Positions 18,599 through 27,199 of a DNA stretch of 64,000 nt are shown in pieces (position 1 is the stretch's first letter; every line of letters starts with the position of its first letter). The translations under genes and the position numbers were made by a program. The DNA lies in NCBI RefSeq assembly GCF_021735925.1, contig NZ_WMEA01000001.1:3874001-3938000 (forward strand), read 5' to 3'. The stretch comes from Loktanella sp. M215. GTDB taxonomy: Bacteria; Pseudomonadota; Alphaproteobacteria; Rhodobacterales; Rhodobacteraceae. Below the pieces are notes generated by a model. It worked only from the letters and a program-made list of their open reading frames with translations, was not told the DNA's origin and ran no database searches.

Positions 18599-19613
18599 GA
18601 AGGTCTCGTTTCTGTCGGTTTGGCGTATCGTCGGTCAGGGGATGAAAGCAGGCAGCCGCGCGGTCGGGACGGGCCAGACGCACCAGCGCCGGATCGCTGC
18701 GCCGGCAATCCGCCTGCACCATATCGCACCGCCCCGAAAAGCGACACCCGGGCGGCAGGTCGAGAGGGCTTGGGATTTCGCCCGGCAGCGGGTCGGTGAT
18801 CGGGGCAAAGAAATCCGGTGCAGCCCGGCGCAGGGCGCGGGCATAGGGATGCGCCGGCGCAGTCAGCACCGCGTTCGTCGGTCCGGTTTCGACGATGCGC
18901 CCCAGATACATGATCGCGATGTCGTCGCACAGATAACTCGCGACGCCCAGATCGTGGGTGATGAACACCAGCGTCAGCGCCATGTCGCGCTGCAGGCGCC
19001 GCAGCAGGTTCAAAAGCTGCGCCTGCGTCGACACATCCAGACCCGACACCGCCTCGTCCGCGACCAGAACCGTCGGTTCCGACGCCAGCGCCCGGGCAAT
19101 CGCGACCCGCCGGACCTGCCCGCCCGACATGGCCGAGGGATAGCGCTGCGCGACCTCTTGCGGCAGGCCGACGCGGGCCAGCAGGGCGTTGATCCGTGCG
19201 GGAATGTCCGCCTCGGGACAGATGGCGAAGTGGCGCAGAGGTTCCGCGATCAGTGCCGCGATCGTCATGCGCGGGTTCAGCGAGCCGCGGGCGTCCTGAT
19301 AGACCATCGCGACCTGCCGGGCGAAGTCCGTGCCTTCGGCCCGTACTTCGTCCACGGGGCGGCCCATATAGAGGGCGCGGCCCTCGGTCGGGCGGGTCAG
19401 GCCCAGCAACACGCGGAGCAGCGTCGACTTGCCGGACCCGCTTTCGCCCACCAGTGCGATGGAAGAGCCCTTGCGGATCTTCAGCCGGACGCCGTCCAGC
19501 GCTGGCAAACCCACTTTTGCGGTGGAAAACACCGTGCCTGGCTTGCGCACCATGTAGACCTTCTCGACCTCGATCAGTTCAAAAAGGGGTTGGACGTCGG
19601 GCGCATCGGTCAT
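18591..19613 (-). CDS. Peptide-type ABC transporter ATPase, DppF-like
   Basis: 340-aa ATPase. Walker [10 protein letters not shown], signature MSGGQVRRVAIARAL and Walker [14 protein letters not shown] are intact. The C-terminal oligopeptide-transporter extension with PPGCRFSGRC is present; in DppD/F relatives such Cys-rich tails can hold an iron-sulfur cluster. The ATG at 19613 overlaps the upstream ATPase stop (ATGA). It overlaps the GGT gene by eight bases. Confidence 0.94.
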   Translation of the reverse strand: MTDAPDVQPLFELIEVEKVYMVRKPGTVFSTAKVGLPALDGVRLKIRKGSSIALVGESGSGKSTLLRVLLGLTRPTEGRALYMGRPVDEVRAEGTDFARQVAMVYQDARGSLNPRMTIAALIAEPLRHFAICPEADIPARINALLARVGLPQEVAQRYPSAMSGGQVRRVAIARALASEPTVLVADEAVSGLDVSTQAQLLNLLRRLQRDMALTLVFITHDLGVASYLCDDIAIMYLGRIVETGPTNAVLTAPAHPYARALRRAAPDFFAPITDPLPGEIPSPLDLPPGCRFSGRCDMVQADCRRSDPALVRLARPDRAAACFHPLTDDTPNRQKRDLHA

Positions 19614-20563
19614 GCGGGTTCCTCCGGGTTCCAGCACGCCAGACTGCGGCCCGCGACGTCCTGCAACGGGGGCCGGTCGGTGCTGCACTGTGCCAGGGCG
19701 CGGGGGCACCGCGTGGCGAACCGGCATCCGGCCGGCAGGTCGTCGTAGCCGGGAACGCTCCCCTCTGGCGGGTCTAGGTCGGTCGTGCCGATCTCGATCA
19801 CGCAGGATTTCAACAACCGCGTGTAGGGATGACGTGGGTCGCGCAACACAATGTCCGACGGCCCCGCCTCCATCACCTGACCCGCATAAAGGACCACAAT
19901 CCGGTCGCAGGACTGGCTGGCCAGCGCCAGATCGTGCAACACGAAGATGCAACTCGCGCCCTTCGCCTTGGTCTGGTCCAGGATCAGCCGCACGATCTGC
20001 GCCTGAATGGTGACATCCAGCGCAGAGGTGGGTTCATCCGCGAACAGCAGATCGGGACTGCAGGCAAGTGCGATGGCAATCATGACCCGCTGCTGCATCC
20101 CGCCGGACAACTGGTGCGGATAGGCCGACATGCGGGCGGCGGCATCGTTCAGACCGACGCTGTCCAGCAGGTCCACCGCCCGGGTCCGCGCCGTGTTCCG
20201 GTCCAGTCCCAACTGCCGCCGCAGGACCGATATCAATTGACTGCCAACCGTATAGCAGGGGTTCAGCGCGGCACCCGCGTCCTGAAAGATCATCGCGATG
20301 CGTTGACCGCGCAGGCTGCTCCACGCCCGCTCTTTCATCGCCAGCAGGTCTGGCACATCGTCGAACGCCGCCTGCCCCGCCACCCGGGCCTGCCCTGCAA
20401 GCAACCCCATCAAGGCCGCCGCGATGGTCGATTTGCCGGCACCGCTTTCCCCGACAAGCGCCAGAGTCTCGCCTTTACCCAGGGTAAAGCTGACATCGTC
20501 AAGGATCCTGCGGGATCCGCGATGGACGGTCAGCCCCGCGACCTTCAACAGCGTATCGGTCAT
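19610..20563 (-). CDS. Peptide-type ABC transporter ATPase, DppD-like
   Basis: 317-aa ATPase, first of the two in this importer. Walker [10 protein letters not shown], signature [15 protein letters not shown] and Walker [15 protein letters not shown], then the C-terminal [15 protein letters not shown] tail with the Cys motif of DppD/OppD. The start at 20563 overlaps the permease stop by four bases; longer frames extend into the permease gene and are not real. Confidence 0.94.
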   Translation of the reverse strand: MTDTLLKVAGLTVHRGSRRILDDVSFTLGKGETLALVGESGAGKSTIAAALMGLLAGQARVAGQAAFDDVPDLLAMKERAWSSLRGQRIAMIFQDAGAALNPCYTVGSQLISVLRRQLGLDRNTARTRAVDLLDSVGLNDAAARMSAYPHQLSGGMQQRVMIAIALACSPDLLFADEPTSALDVTIQAQIVRLILDQTKAKGASCIFVLHDLALASQSCDRIVVLYAGQVMEAGPSDIVLRDPRHPYTRLLKSCVIEIGTTDLDPPEGSVPGYDDLPAGCRFATRCPRALAQCSTDRPPLQDVAGRSLACWNPEEPA

Positions 20564-21432
20564 TGGCCGCCTCTCATCCTGGGGTCGAATTCCTCGCGGA
20601 TGCCATCGCCCACGATGGCCAGCGCGATCAGCAGCAGCGCCAGCGCAAGCCCCGGCATCCCCGACATCCACGGCGCGAAACTGACAAAGCCGCGACCCTC
20701 GGCGATCATCAACCCCCAGTCCGGCGTCGGCGGCGTCACCCCGATCCCGAGAAACGACAGCGACGACGACACAAGGATCGCCTCTGACACCCGGACGGTG
20801 ATCTGCACCGCCAGCGGAAAGACGATATTGGGTAGGATATGCCGCCGGATCACCGTCAGGCGCAAAATGCTCATCAGGCCTGCGGCTTCGACGAACAGTT
20901 GCGACGACACCTGCAACACGTCGGACCGCACGGTGCGCGAGAAGGGACCGATCATCGAAATGCCGACGGCAATCGCCACCTTGTCGACCCCCTGCCCCAG
21001 GATGGCGATGACGGCGATCGCGAGGATCAGCGACGGCAGCGCCAGGATCGAGTCGATCAGGCGCATGAGCACCCATTCCACCCAGCCCGTCGTCAGACCC
21101 GCAGCGGTGCCAAGGATCAGACCGCCGGTCGCGCCGATCAGGATCGCGAAAAAGGCGATCGACAAGGCATAACGCGCCCCGAAGATGATCCGCGACAGGA
21201 TATCCTGCCCATAACTGTCGGTCCCCAGCAGATGGTCACCGCCCGGTGCCGCCATCATCGCCTCGATCGATTGCTGCGTCGGGTCATAGGGCGCGATCAG
21301 CGGCGCGAAGACCGCGCAGACGACAAATCCCAGTGTCACGACCAGTGCGACGGTAAAGAACGGGCGGCGCAGGAACATGTGGCGGCGACGCACCTTGGCG
21401 GGACGCGGGGACGCGACGGCAGAGGTATCCAT
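20560..21432 (-). CDS. Peptide-type ABC transporter permease, DppC-like
   Basis: 290-aa permease with a basic N-terminal tail (KVRRRHMFLRRPF), first span FFTVALVVTLGFVVCAVFAPL, then LLGTDSYGQDILSRIIFGAR, the DppC hallmark. The EAA-like loop is LFVEAAGLMSILRLTVIRRHILPN and the tail ends FDPRMRGGQ. It shares one base with the DppB stop at 21432 and four with the ATPase start. Part of the seven-gene leftward operon. Confidence 0.94.
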   Translation of the reverse strand: MDTSAVASPRPAKVRRRHMFLRRPFFTVALVVTLGFVVCAVFAPLIAPYDPTQQSIEAMMAAPGGDHLLGTDSYGQDILSRIIFGARYALSIAFFAILIGATGGLILGTAAGLTTGWVEWVLMRLIDSILALPSLILAIAVIAILGQGVDKVAIAVGISMIGPFSRTVRSDVLQVSSQLFVEAAGLMSILRLTVIRRHILPNIVFPLAVQITVRVSEAILVSSSLSFLGIGVTPPTPDWGLMIAEGRGFVSFAPWMSGMPGLALALLLIALAIVGDGIREEFDPRMRGGQ

Positions 21433-22379
21433 CAGCGCGCCCTCAGTCTGGGGTCAAGAAAGGGATAGGACAGATCGACCGCAAGGTTGACCAGAATGAA
21501 CAGCGTCGCCGTCAGCATGACACCCGCCTGCACCAGCACGTATTCGCGGCCCAGCACAGCGCCGGTCAGCATCTGCCCAAGGCCGGGCAGCGAAAAGACC
21601 GTTTCCGTCAGCACGGCACCCTGCAGGATCGCGCCCAGCTGCAGCCCGATCACCGTGACGAGGGGCATCAGGATATTGCGGAAGGCATGCACCCAGATCA
21701 CCCGGCGGCGCGGTTCGCCCCGGGCAATGGCGGCAGTGATATAGGGTTGGTCCAGCACCTCGACCATGGCGGCGCGGGTGACGCGGACGATCATGCCGAT
21801 AAAGAACGTGGCCAGCGTGAAGGACGGCAGGACCAGGTGAAGCATGCCTTGCCAGAAATCCTCCCACGGGGGCACGAACCCCATGACGGGAAAGAAGCCG
21901 ACCTTGACGGCAAAGAACCAGATCAGCACGATTCCAAGGAAGAACGACGGAAACGCCGTGCCCGTCAGCGCCAGCGCCGCGATGCCGGCGTCCCAGAACG
22001 TATCCTTGCGAACGGCGGACATCACGCCTAGCGGGACGCCGATCACGATGGCGAGGATGATCGCGCAGGCGGTCAGCGTCAGGGTGACCGGCAGCGCCTC
22101 CTTCACCACGAAGTCGAAGATGTCGGTCTTGGCGACGTAGGAATTGCCCCAGTTGCCCGTTGCAAAGTCGCCCAGCCAGCGGACGTACTGGATGACGACA
22201 GGCTGATCCAGACCCAGCTGCGCCTGCAGATCGTCGTAACTGTCCTGGGAAAACTCCGTGCCCAGCATCAGCACGACCGGATCGCCGGGTGCCAGCTTCA
22301 GCAGACTGAAGCTGGCAATCGACACGATCAGAAGCACCGCGAGCGTTTGAAGGATTCGACCGGCGGCGCGGGCAAGCAT
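21432..22379 (-). CDS. Peptide-type ABC transporter permease, DppB-like
   Basis: 315-aa permease. The first span ILQTLAVLLIVSIASFSLLKLAPGDPVV is the DppB start, and the EAA-type loop is YITAAIARGEPRRRVIWVHAFRN. The C-terminal DPRLRAR closes the family pattern. The ATG at 22379 overlaps the binding-protein stop by one base, so no intercistronic hairpin is present, unlike the importer at 6944-12128. Confidence 0.94.
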   Translation of the reverse strand: MLARAAGRILQTLAVLLIVSIASFSLLKLAPGDPVVLMLGTEFSQDSYDDLQAQLGLDQPVVIQYVRWLGDFATGNWGNSYVAKTDIFDFVVKEALPVTLTLTACAIILAIVIGVPLGVMSAVRKDTFWDAGIAALALTGTAFPSFFLGIVLIWFFAVKVGFFPVMGFVPPWEDFWQGMLHLVLPSFTLATFFIGMIVRVTRAAMVEVLDQPYITAAIARGEPRRRVIWVHAFRNILMPLVTVIGLQLGAILQGAVLTETVFSLPGLGQMLTGAVLGREYVLVQAGVMLTATLFILVNLAVDLSYPFLDPRLRAR

Positions 22380-23980
22380 CAGGCAAGGCTTACCGTGTTG
22401 AGGTTCAACAGGTCACAGGGCACATAGTTGAAACCCTGCACCTTGTTGCTGAAGATCTTGTACAGCGGGAAATGCGCCAGCATCGCGACGGGCGCTTCGT
22501 CCACCATTAGGTCTTCGGCCTCGTTGTACAGCTTCGACCGGGCGGCGACGTCCAGAATAACCTGCGCTTCGGCGCAGAGCCTGTCGAAGTCGGCGTTGCT
22601 CCACCCCCAGTAGTTCCACGACCCATCGGTCTTGAACTCGGGGTACAGGGTTTCGTCCGGGTCCAAGTCGGCGGTCCAGAAGAAGTCGAGCATCTCAAAA
22701 TCGCGATCCTGCAGGCGCTGCGTCCAGGCGGCGTTTTCCAGCAGCTCCAGCTTTACCTTGATCCCGATCTCGGCCAGCATCGGCGCCACGATCTGGGCGA
22801 CGCGCGTGCCAGCGGGCGGGTTCTCGGTCATGATGTAGGTGACCTCGATCTCATCCTGATTGGCGGCCTTGGCGCGGAACTCCTTCGCCTTTTCAAGGTC
22901 GTAAAACTGCCCGCGTCCGGATTGAGCGATATCGGGATCGTAGAACCCGCTCATCGGGGGCGAGATCGGTGTATAGGCCTGCTTGGCCAGACCGAAATAC
23001 GCCTGCTTCAGAACCGCATCGCGGTCGATGGCGAAGGCGACGGCACGGCGCAAGTTCACGTCGTCGAAGGGCGGCTTTTGCGTGTTCATGCCGACGTAGG
23101 TATAATTGCCCTCGACCCCGCCATAGACGTTCAGGTTCGGCATCTTCTTGACCTGTTCGATCAGCTGCATCGGGCAATCGTTCATCCCGTCGATCTGACC
23201 AGAGATCAGCGCGGCGAGTGCAGTGGACGGCTCGTCGATGATCATGAACGACACCTTTTCCAGCTTGGGCAGGCCTGCCTCGAAATACTCGGTGTTGGCC
23301 ACCAGTTCGATGCTGTCGTTTTCCTTCCAGGACACGAACTTGAAGGGACCCGTGCCCACCGGATTGCGACCGAAATCCTCACCGTACTTCTCGACGGCTG
23401 CGGGGCTGACGATGGTGCCCGCACGCCCGATGGACCCCGTCAGGGCGACGGGCAGAAACGCATAGGGTTCAGAGAAATGCAGTTTGAAGGTCAGCGGGTC
23501 GATGATCTCGACCTCCTCCAGCTTTTCCAGCTTCCACGCATGGGGCGAGGCCGGGGTGCCGGACTTGACGCGCATCAGGTTGAACTTGATCGCCTCGGCG
23601 TCGCAGGGGGTGCCGTCGTGGAACATGACGCCCGGATGCAGGGTAAAGGCGTGGGTCTTCTCGTCTTCCAGATCCCAGGTCGCGGCCAGATCGGGTTCGA
23701 ATGTCACGGTGGTGCCATCATAGACGACCTTCAGCAGACCGTTGCAGATGTTGCTGATGATCTGCACGGCCCCCAGTCGGAACGTGAAATGCGGGTCCAG
23801 TGTGTCGATCGGCTTGATCTCACCGATCTTGATGTGTCCGCTTTGCGCGGCCTGCGCCATCGCAGGGAATGCACCACCGGTCGTGGCCGCAATCATGCCT
23901 GCGCCCATCCCTTTCAGAATCGTGCGCCGGCCCAAGCGTGCTGCGACATGTCGTGCCAGAATGTCCTTGTGATCTTGCAT
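22379..23980 (-). CDS. Extracellular solute-binding protein, family 5, with Tat-type signal
   Basis: 533-aa periplasmic receptor. Twin arginines in GRRTILKGMGAGMIAA near residue 18 followed by AMAQA suggest Tat export and folded secretion. Family 5 segments include IDTLDPHFTFRLGAV, FTLHPGVMFHDGTPCDAEAI and NTEYFEAGLPKLEKV. It is the promoter-proximal gene of the operon, read away from the GntR regulator across a 218-bp control region. Ligand unknown; peptides, gamma-glutamyl compounds or similar are plausible. Confidence 0.93.
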   Translation of the reverse strand: MQDHKDILARHVAARLGRRTILKGMGAGMIAATTGGAFPAMAQAAQSGHIKIGEIKPIDTLDPHFTFRLGAVQIISNICNGLLKVVYDGTTVTFEPDLAATWDLEDEKTHAFTLHPGVMFHDGTPCDAEAIKFNLMRVKSGTPASPHAWKLEKLEEVEIIDPLTFKLHFSEPYAFLPVALTGSIGRAGTIVSPAAVEKYGEDFGRNPVGTGPFKFVSWKENDSIELVANTEYFEAGLPKLEKVSFMIIDEPSTALAALISGQIDGMNDCPMQLIEQVKKMPNLNVYGGVEGNYTYVGMNTQKPPFDDVNLRRAVAFAIDRDAVLKQAYFGLAKQAYTPISPPMSGFYDPDIAQSGRGQFYDLEKAKEFRAKAANQDEIEVTYIMTENPPAGTRVAQIVAPMLAEIGIKVKLELLENAAWTQRLQDRDFEMLDFFWTADLDPDETLYPEFKTDGSWNYWGWSNADFDRLCAEAQVILDVAARSKLYNEAEDLMVDEAPVAMLAHFPLYKIFSNKVQGFNYVPCDLLNLNTVSLA

Positions 23981-24115
23981 CGTCTATCCCCGTTTCCATT
24001 TGTGTCGTTCGTAAACGACGGGCATCCGCACCCGCCACGAAGGGCGCACAACTCCCCCGGCCGCATATCCTGCAGTCTTCTGACAAGGCTCCGTGCTGGA
24101 ATCAGTAGGGCCGAC

Positions 24116-24157
24116 CTGTATACATGTCACAAGGTCGGTACCGCGATATGTATACAG
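24116..24157. promoter_or_regulatory. Paired GntR (FCD-type) operators TGTATACA
   Basis: CTGTATACAT at 24116-24125 and its exact reverse complement ATGTATACAG at 24148-24157. Each contains the 8-base palindrome TGTATACA, matching the TNGTATACNA-like sites bound by FadR/FCD-group GntR proteins. The sites are 32 bp apart, about three helical turns, on one DNA face. Followed rightward, both continue into GTCAC (TGTATACA-T/G-GTCAC), so they are also direct repeats. They lie 42-83 bp before gntR and about 135-175 bp before the importer operon, suiting autorepression plus operon control. Confidence 0.75.
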
Positions 24158-24198
24158 GTCACGCCAAAAGATGCACAATTGACCAGAAAAGGATTGAG

Positions 24199-24825
24199 AT
24201 GACCAAAAGTTCGGCGGACCAGATATACGACACGCTCCTCGAGAGGATCGTCGATGGCAAGTTACGCCCGGGGGATTCCCTGGCCGAGCAAACCATTGCC
24301 CGGGATTTTGGTCTGTCACGCACGCCGGTGCGCGAAGCGCTGCAACGTCTGTCGAGCGCTGGTCTGACCGAGCGCGGGACACGCCGGGCGTTCGTCGTCC
24401 GCCGCATGGGTCAAGCCGAACTGCAGGATCTGTTCGAAGCGTTAGGTGAACTGGAAGCGCTCGTTGCGCGTCTCGCCGCGCTTCGCATGACTGAAATCGA
24501 GCGGCACCAGTTGCGTGATATCGTGGCAGAGGGCGACCGGCCTGACGCCGACTACGAAAAGGTCAATGTCCGGTTTCACGACATCCTGCGTCACGGTGCT
24601 CACAACGCCATGCTGTCAGGGCTGCTGGATGATCTGCACCGGCGGACCCTGCCGTGGCGCGGCGCGCAGTTTCGCGCCAGATCCGATCGCGTCGCGACAT
24701 CCAGACTGGAACACCACGCCATCCTCGATGCCATTCTGGCGCAGAACGGCGAGCTGGCTCATTTGCGGATGCGCGAGCATACGGCATCGTCGATGCGCGT
24801 GATATCCGAACTGCTGGGTTCATGA
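24199..24825 (+). CDS. GntR family regulator, FCD domain
   Basis: 208-aa FadR-type regulator. The N-terminal winged helix is at about residues 5-70 with LAEQTIARDFGLSRTPVREALQRL, the GntR signature. The FCD domain follows with conserved Asp/His ligand candidates (VRFHDIL, HHAIL, MREHTASS). The ATG at 24199 has AAGGATTGAG upstream; an extension to 24124 would run over the operators. It is divergent from the Dpp/GGT/BASS operon. Effector is likely an organic acid or amino acid held at the FCD metal site. Confidence 0.92.
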   Translation: MTKSSADQIYDTLLERIVDGKLRPGDSLAEQTIARDFGLSRTPVREALQRLSSAGLTERGTRRAFVVRRMGQAELQDLFEALGELEALVARLAALRMTEIERHQLRDIVAEGDRPDADYEKVNVRFHDILRHGAHNAMLSGLLDDLHRRTLPWRGAQFRARSDRVATSRLEHHAILDAILAQNGELAHLRMREHTASSMRVISELLGS

Positions 24826-25090
24826 TACGTGGCGGTTTACCCTGCTTGTCGATGCAGCAGAGCGGCAATTTTCGCGATGCACGGCGGGAATAACCCACCC
24901 GGTCGCGCTTCAGTCACGCCGATTGCGGCCGCGATGCAAACCTGCCGTCCGAACGCGCGACACTGGCAGCGAGAGACAGCCGATACCTGAAATGCGCGAA
25001 CGCAAGCGTCACGATGGCGCGGCCGCCTGCACGTCGCGGACGGATCTTGGACAGCTCACACGCGGGCGGTCGCCGCAGGCCAGCGGCGCG
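24826..25090. other. Gene-free stretch behind gntR
   Basis: 265 bp between gntR and the convergent cupin gene. No convincing ORF, RNA gene or terminator hairpin was seen. Confidence 0.5.
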
Positions 25091-25444
25091 TCAGCGCAGC
25101 TTGATACAGAAGTGCTTTTTGACCGGTTCAGAGACCACCCATGTGCCGCTGAACCCCGGTTCGACCACAAAGCCATCGCCGGGCACCAGGTCCACGGCGG
25201 CACCGCCGTCCGGCGTGATCGTGATCCGGCCGGCGATCAGGTGCACGAATTCGTAGAACTTGTAGTCGGTGTGCCACGTCCCGACGGTCGATTCCCACGT
25301 CCCGCTGATGACGCTTCCGTCGAGGGAGGTATGCTGCACCCAGGTCTTCATCGACGGATCGCCCGCCACCTTGGTCCACCCTTCAAGGTCGGTCAGCAGT
25401 GGCGTGGGTCCCGGCGCGGGAAAACGGAAAACCATATCGCTCAT
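25091..25444 (-). CDS. Cupin domain protein (DUF861/EutQ-like)
   Basis: 117-aa single-domain cupin. TWESTVGTWHTDYKFYEFVHLIAGRITITPDG is the first half-motif and LVPGDGFVVEPGFSGTWVV the second, matching the cupin_3 family that includes ureidoglycine aminohydrolase-like proteins. GGAAGGA precedes the ATG at 25444. It faces away from an acetyltransferase gene and lies at the left edge of the nitrogen-compound island. Members often handle small amino or ureido compounds, but this function is not demonstrable from sequence alone. Confidence 0.8.
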   Translation of the reverse strand: MSDMVFRFPAPGPTPLLTDLEGWTKVAGDPSMKTWVQHTSLDGSVISGTWESTVGTWHTDYKFYEFVHLIAGRITITPDGGAAVDLVPGDGFVVEPGFSGTWVVSEPVKKHFCIKLR

Positions 25445-25617
25445 GTCAGTCCTTCCGGGGTGCACGCTGCGGTCATGACGCAGTCGTAGGACGCCCGCGC
25501 CGCCGTGACAATGGGCATGCACGCGGGACGGCCGGCCGCGCACGTTTCCCGCTTGATCCCCACAGGCCTGCCGGGCGATGTCTCAAGCGACAGGGCGCGA
25601 GAGAGGACGTGGAACAG

Positions 25618-26196
25618 ATGGTCTCGATCAGAGAGGCAACACCGGCGGACGCGCACCATCTGGTCCGGTTCGTCAATATGGCGGCCGACGACCTGCCGCT
25701 GCATTTCTGGCGCAAGACTGCGGGGCCCGACGGCGACGCGCTGGCGATCGGGCGCAACCGGGCGATGCGCGACGCCGGCGGCTTTTCCTGGCGCAATGCC
25801 TGGATGGCCGAGGTCGACGGCACCGTGGCGGGCTGCCTGCTGGGCTACCCGGCAGAGGTCGATCCCGACCCCATCGACCCCGATACGCCCGCGATCTTCG
25901 TGCCGCTGATCGCGCTTGAACGGCTGGCGCCGGGATCATGGTACCTGAACGTGCTGGCGACGGATGCCGCGTGTCGCGGGCGTGGCGTCGGCACAACCCT
26001 GCTGGCGCGGGCAGAGGTCGCGGCCCGGGCCGCCGGATGCCCCGCGATCAGCCTGATCGCGGCGGACACCCACGGTGACGCGCTGCGCCTTTATGCGGCA
26101 CACGGCTACCGCGCGGTGGACCGTCGCCCAGTCGTCAAGGACGACTGGCGCGTCGATGCCGAAACATGGATCCTCTTCACGAAATCCGTCGCCTGA
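25618..26196 (+). CDS. GNAT family N-acetyltransferase
   Basis: 192-aa acyltransferase. The N-terminal IREATPADAHHLVRFVNMAA is typical. The acetyl-CoA loop is NVLATDAACRGRGVGTTLLARAE (the R/Q-x-x-G-x-G/A motif as RGRGVG), followed by LYAAHGYRAVDRRP. GAGAGGAC precedes the ATG at 25618. It converges with the cupin gene at 26206 with nine bases between stops. Substrate unknown; possibly detoxifies an amine arising in the local pathway. Confidence 0.88.
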   Translation: MVSIREATPADAHHLVRFVNMAADDLPLHFWRKTAGPDGDALAIGRNRAMRDAGGFSWRNAWMAEVDGTVAGCLLGYPAEVDPDPIDPDTPAIFVPLIALERLAPGSWYLNVLATDAACRGRGVGTTLLARAEVAARAAGCPAISLIAADTHGDALRLYAAHGYRAVDRRPVVKDDWRVDAETWILFTKSVA

Positions 26197-26205
26197 CGGG
26201 CGTCG

Positions 26206-26541
26206 TCAGCCGACGAAGGCCACCGGTCTTTCCCACTGGATCAGAACGGTGCAGCCGTCGACGGACCAGACGCTGTGTTCCGATCCTTCGGGGTTGAAGA
26301 CCACCGATCCGGCGGGATAGGTGCCCGCCTCGTCGCTTTGACTGCCTGACAGCACAAGGATCGTCTCCAGCCCCGTATGCCTGTGCCGCGGCACGGACGC
26401 GCCGGCAGCATAGCGCAGCAGGGCCACGTCGGGGCCGCCTTGCCAGAGGTGGCAAATCTCGACCCCGTCGCGGAACGGCGCGAATGTCATCCGGTCCCAT
26501 CCTTCTGGCAGCAGGCCGGTCAGCACCTTCGGATCAGTCAT
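26206..26541 (-). CDS. Cupin domain protein (ChrR-type cupin)
   Basis: 111-aa cupin. The first motif [27 protein letters not shown] has His and Glu metal ligands, and the second [16 protein letters not shown] adds a His. This resembles the cupin half of ChrR-type anti-sigma factors and related small enzymes, but no zinc-binding anti-sigma domain is fused. It overlaps the BiuH-like gene upstream by eight bases, so it is co-translated as the last gene of the importer operon. It may process the hydrolase product or act as a sensor; undetermined. Confidence 0.82.
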   Translation of the reverse strand: MTDPKVLTGLLPEGWDRMTFAPFRDGVEICHLWQGGPDVALLRYAAGASVPRHRHTGLETILVLSGSQSDEAGTYPAGSVVFNPEGSEHSVWSVDGCTVLIQWERPVAFVG

Positions 26542-27199
26542 GCAGCGCCTCCAGTATGGCATCGGTCGGGGCCGCCCAGCCGACGATGCCGCCTTGGGCG
26601 GTCATCATCGCGATGGTTGCGGCCTTGAATGCGGGAAAATAGCTTTCGGTCGCGTCGGTCGCGATCAGGCAGTCGAACCCGCGGTCGTTCGCTTCGCGCA
26701 TCGAGGTCTGCACGCAGACCTCTGTCGTGACACCGGCAAAGATCAGTTGGCTTATACCAAGGTCGACCAAGCGCAGGCCAAGGTCGGTCCCGTAGAAGGC
26801 CCCCTTGCCCGGCTTGTCGATGACGATCTCGCCGGACAATGGTGCGAGATCGGGCACGATGTCGGCCCCCGGTTCGCCCGCGATCAGGATGCGCCCCATA
26901 GGGCCGGGATCACCGATCCGCAGCGATGGCGCGCCGCGCAGGCGCTTGGCCGGCGGGCAGTCCGACAGGTCGGGCCGGTGACATTCGCGGGTATGGATCA
27001 CCGGCAGCCCCGCCGCGCGGAATCCGTCCAGCAGGCGTCGCACGGTCGGCACGATGGCCGACAACAGGCTGACATCATTGCCAAGACTGGCGCCAAAGCC
27101 GCCCGCTTCGATGAAGTCGCGCTGCATGTCGATCACGATCAGGGCAACCCGGTCCCGGTCCAGCGGAAACGCGAAGGGGGCGGCGGCGATCCCTGTCAT
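26534..27199 (-). CDS. Isochorismatase-family cysteine hydrolase, BiuH-like paralogue
   Basis: 221-aa cytoplasmic amidohydrolase. Triad Asp24 (IVIDMQRDF), Lys129 ([10 protein letters not shown]) and Cys162 ([10 protein letters not shown]). The stretches [17 protein letters not shown]-type [16 protein letters not shown] and [14 protein letters not shown] closely parallel the protein at 28737-29417, showing ancient duplication. It keeps the Gln of the AQGG segment. The ATG at 27199 shares one base with the ATPase stop. A diverged specificity, for example towards a substituted biuret, urea or carbamoyl compound, is inferred. Confidence 0.88.
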   Translation of the reverse strand: MTGIAAAPFAFPLDRDRVALIVIDMQRDFIEAGGFGASLGNDVSLLSAIVPTVRRLLDGFRAAGLPVIHTRECHRPDLSDCPPAKRLRGAPSLRIGDPGPMGRILIAGEPGADIVPDLAPLSGEIVIDKPGKGAFYGTDLGLRLVDLGISQLIFAGVTTEVCVQTSMREANDRGFDCLIATDATESYFPAFKAATIAMMTAQGGIVGWAAPTDAILEALHD

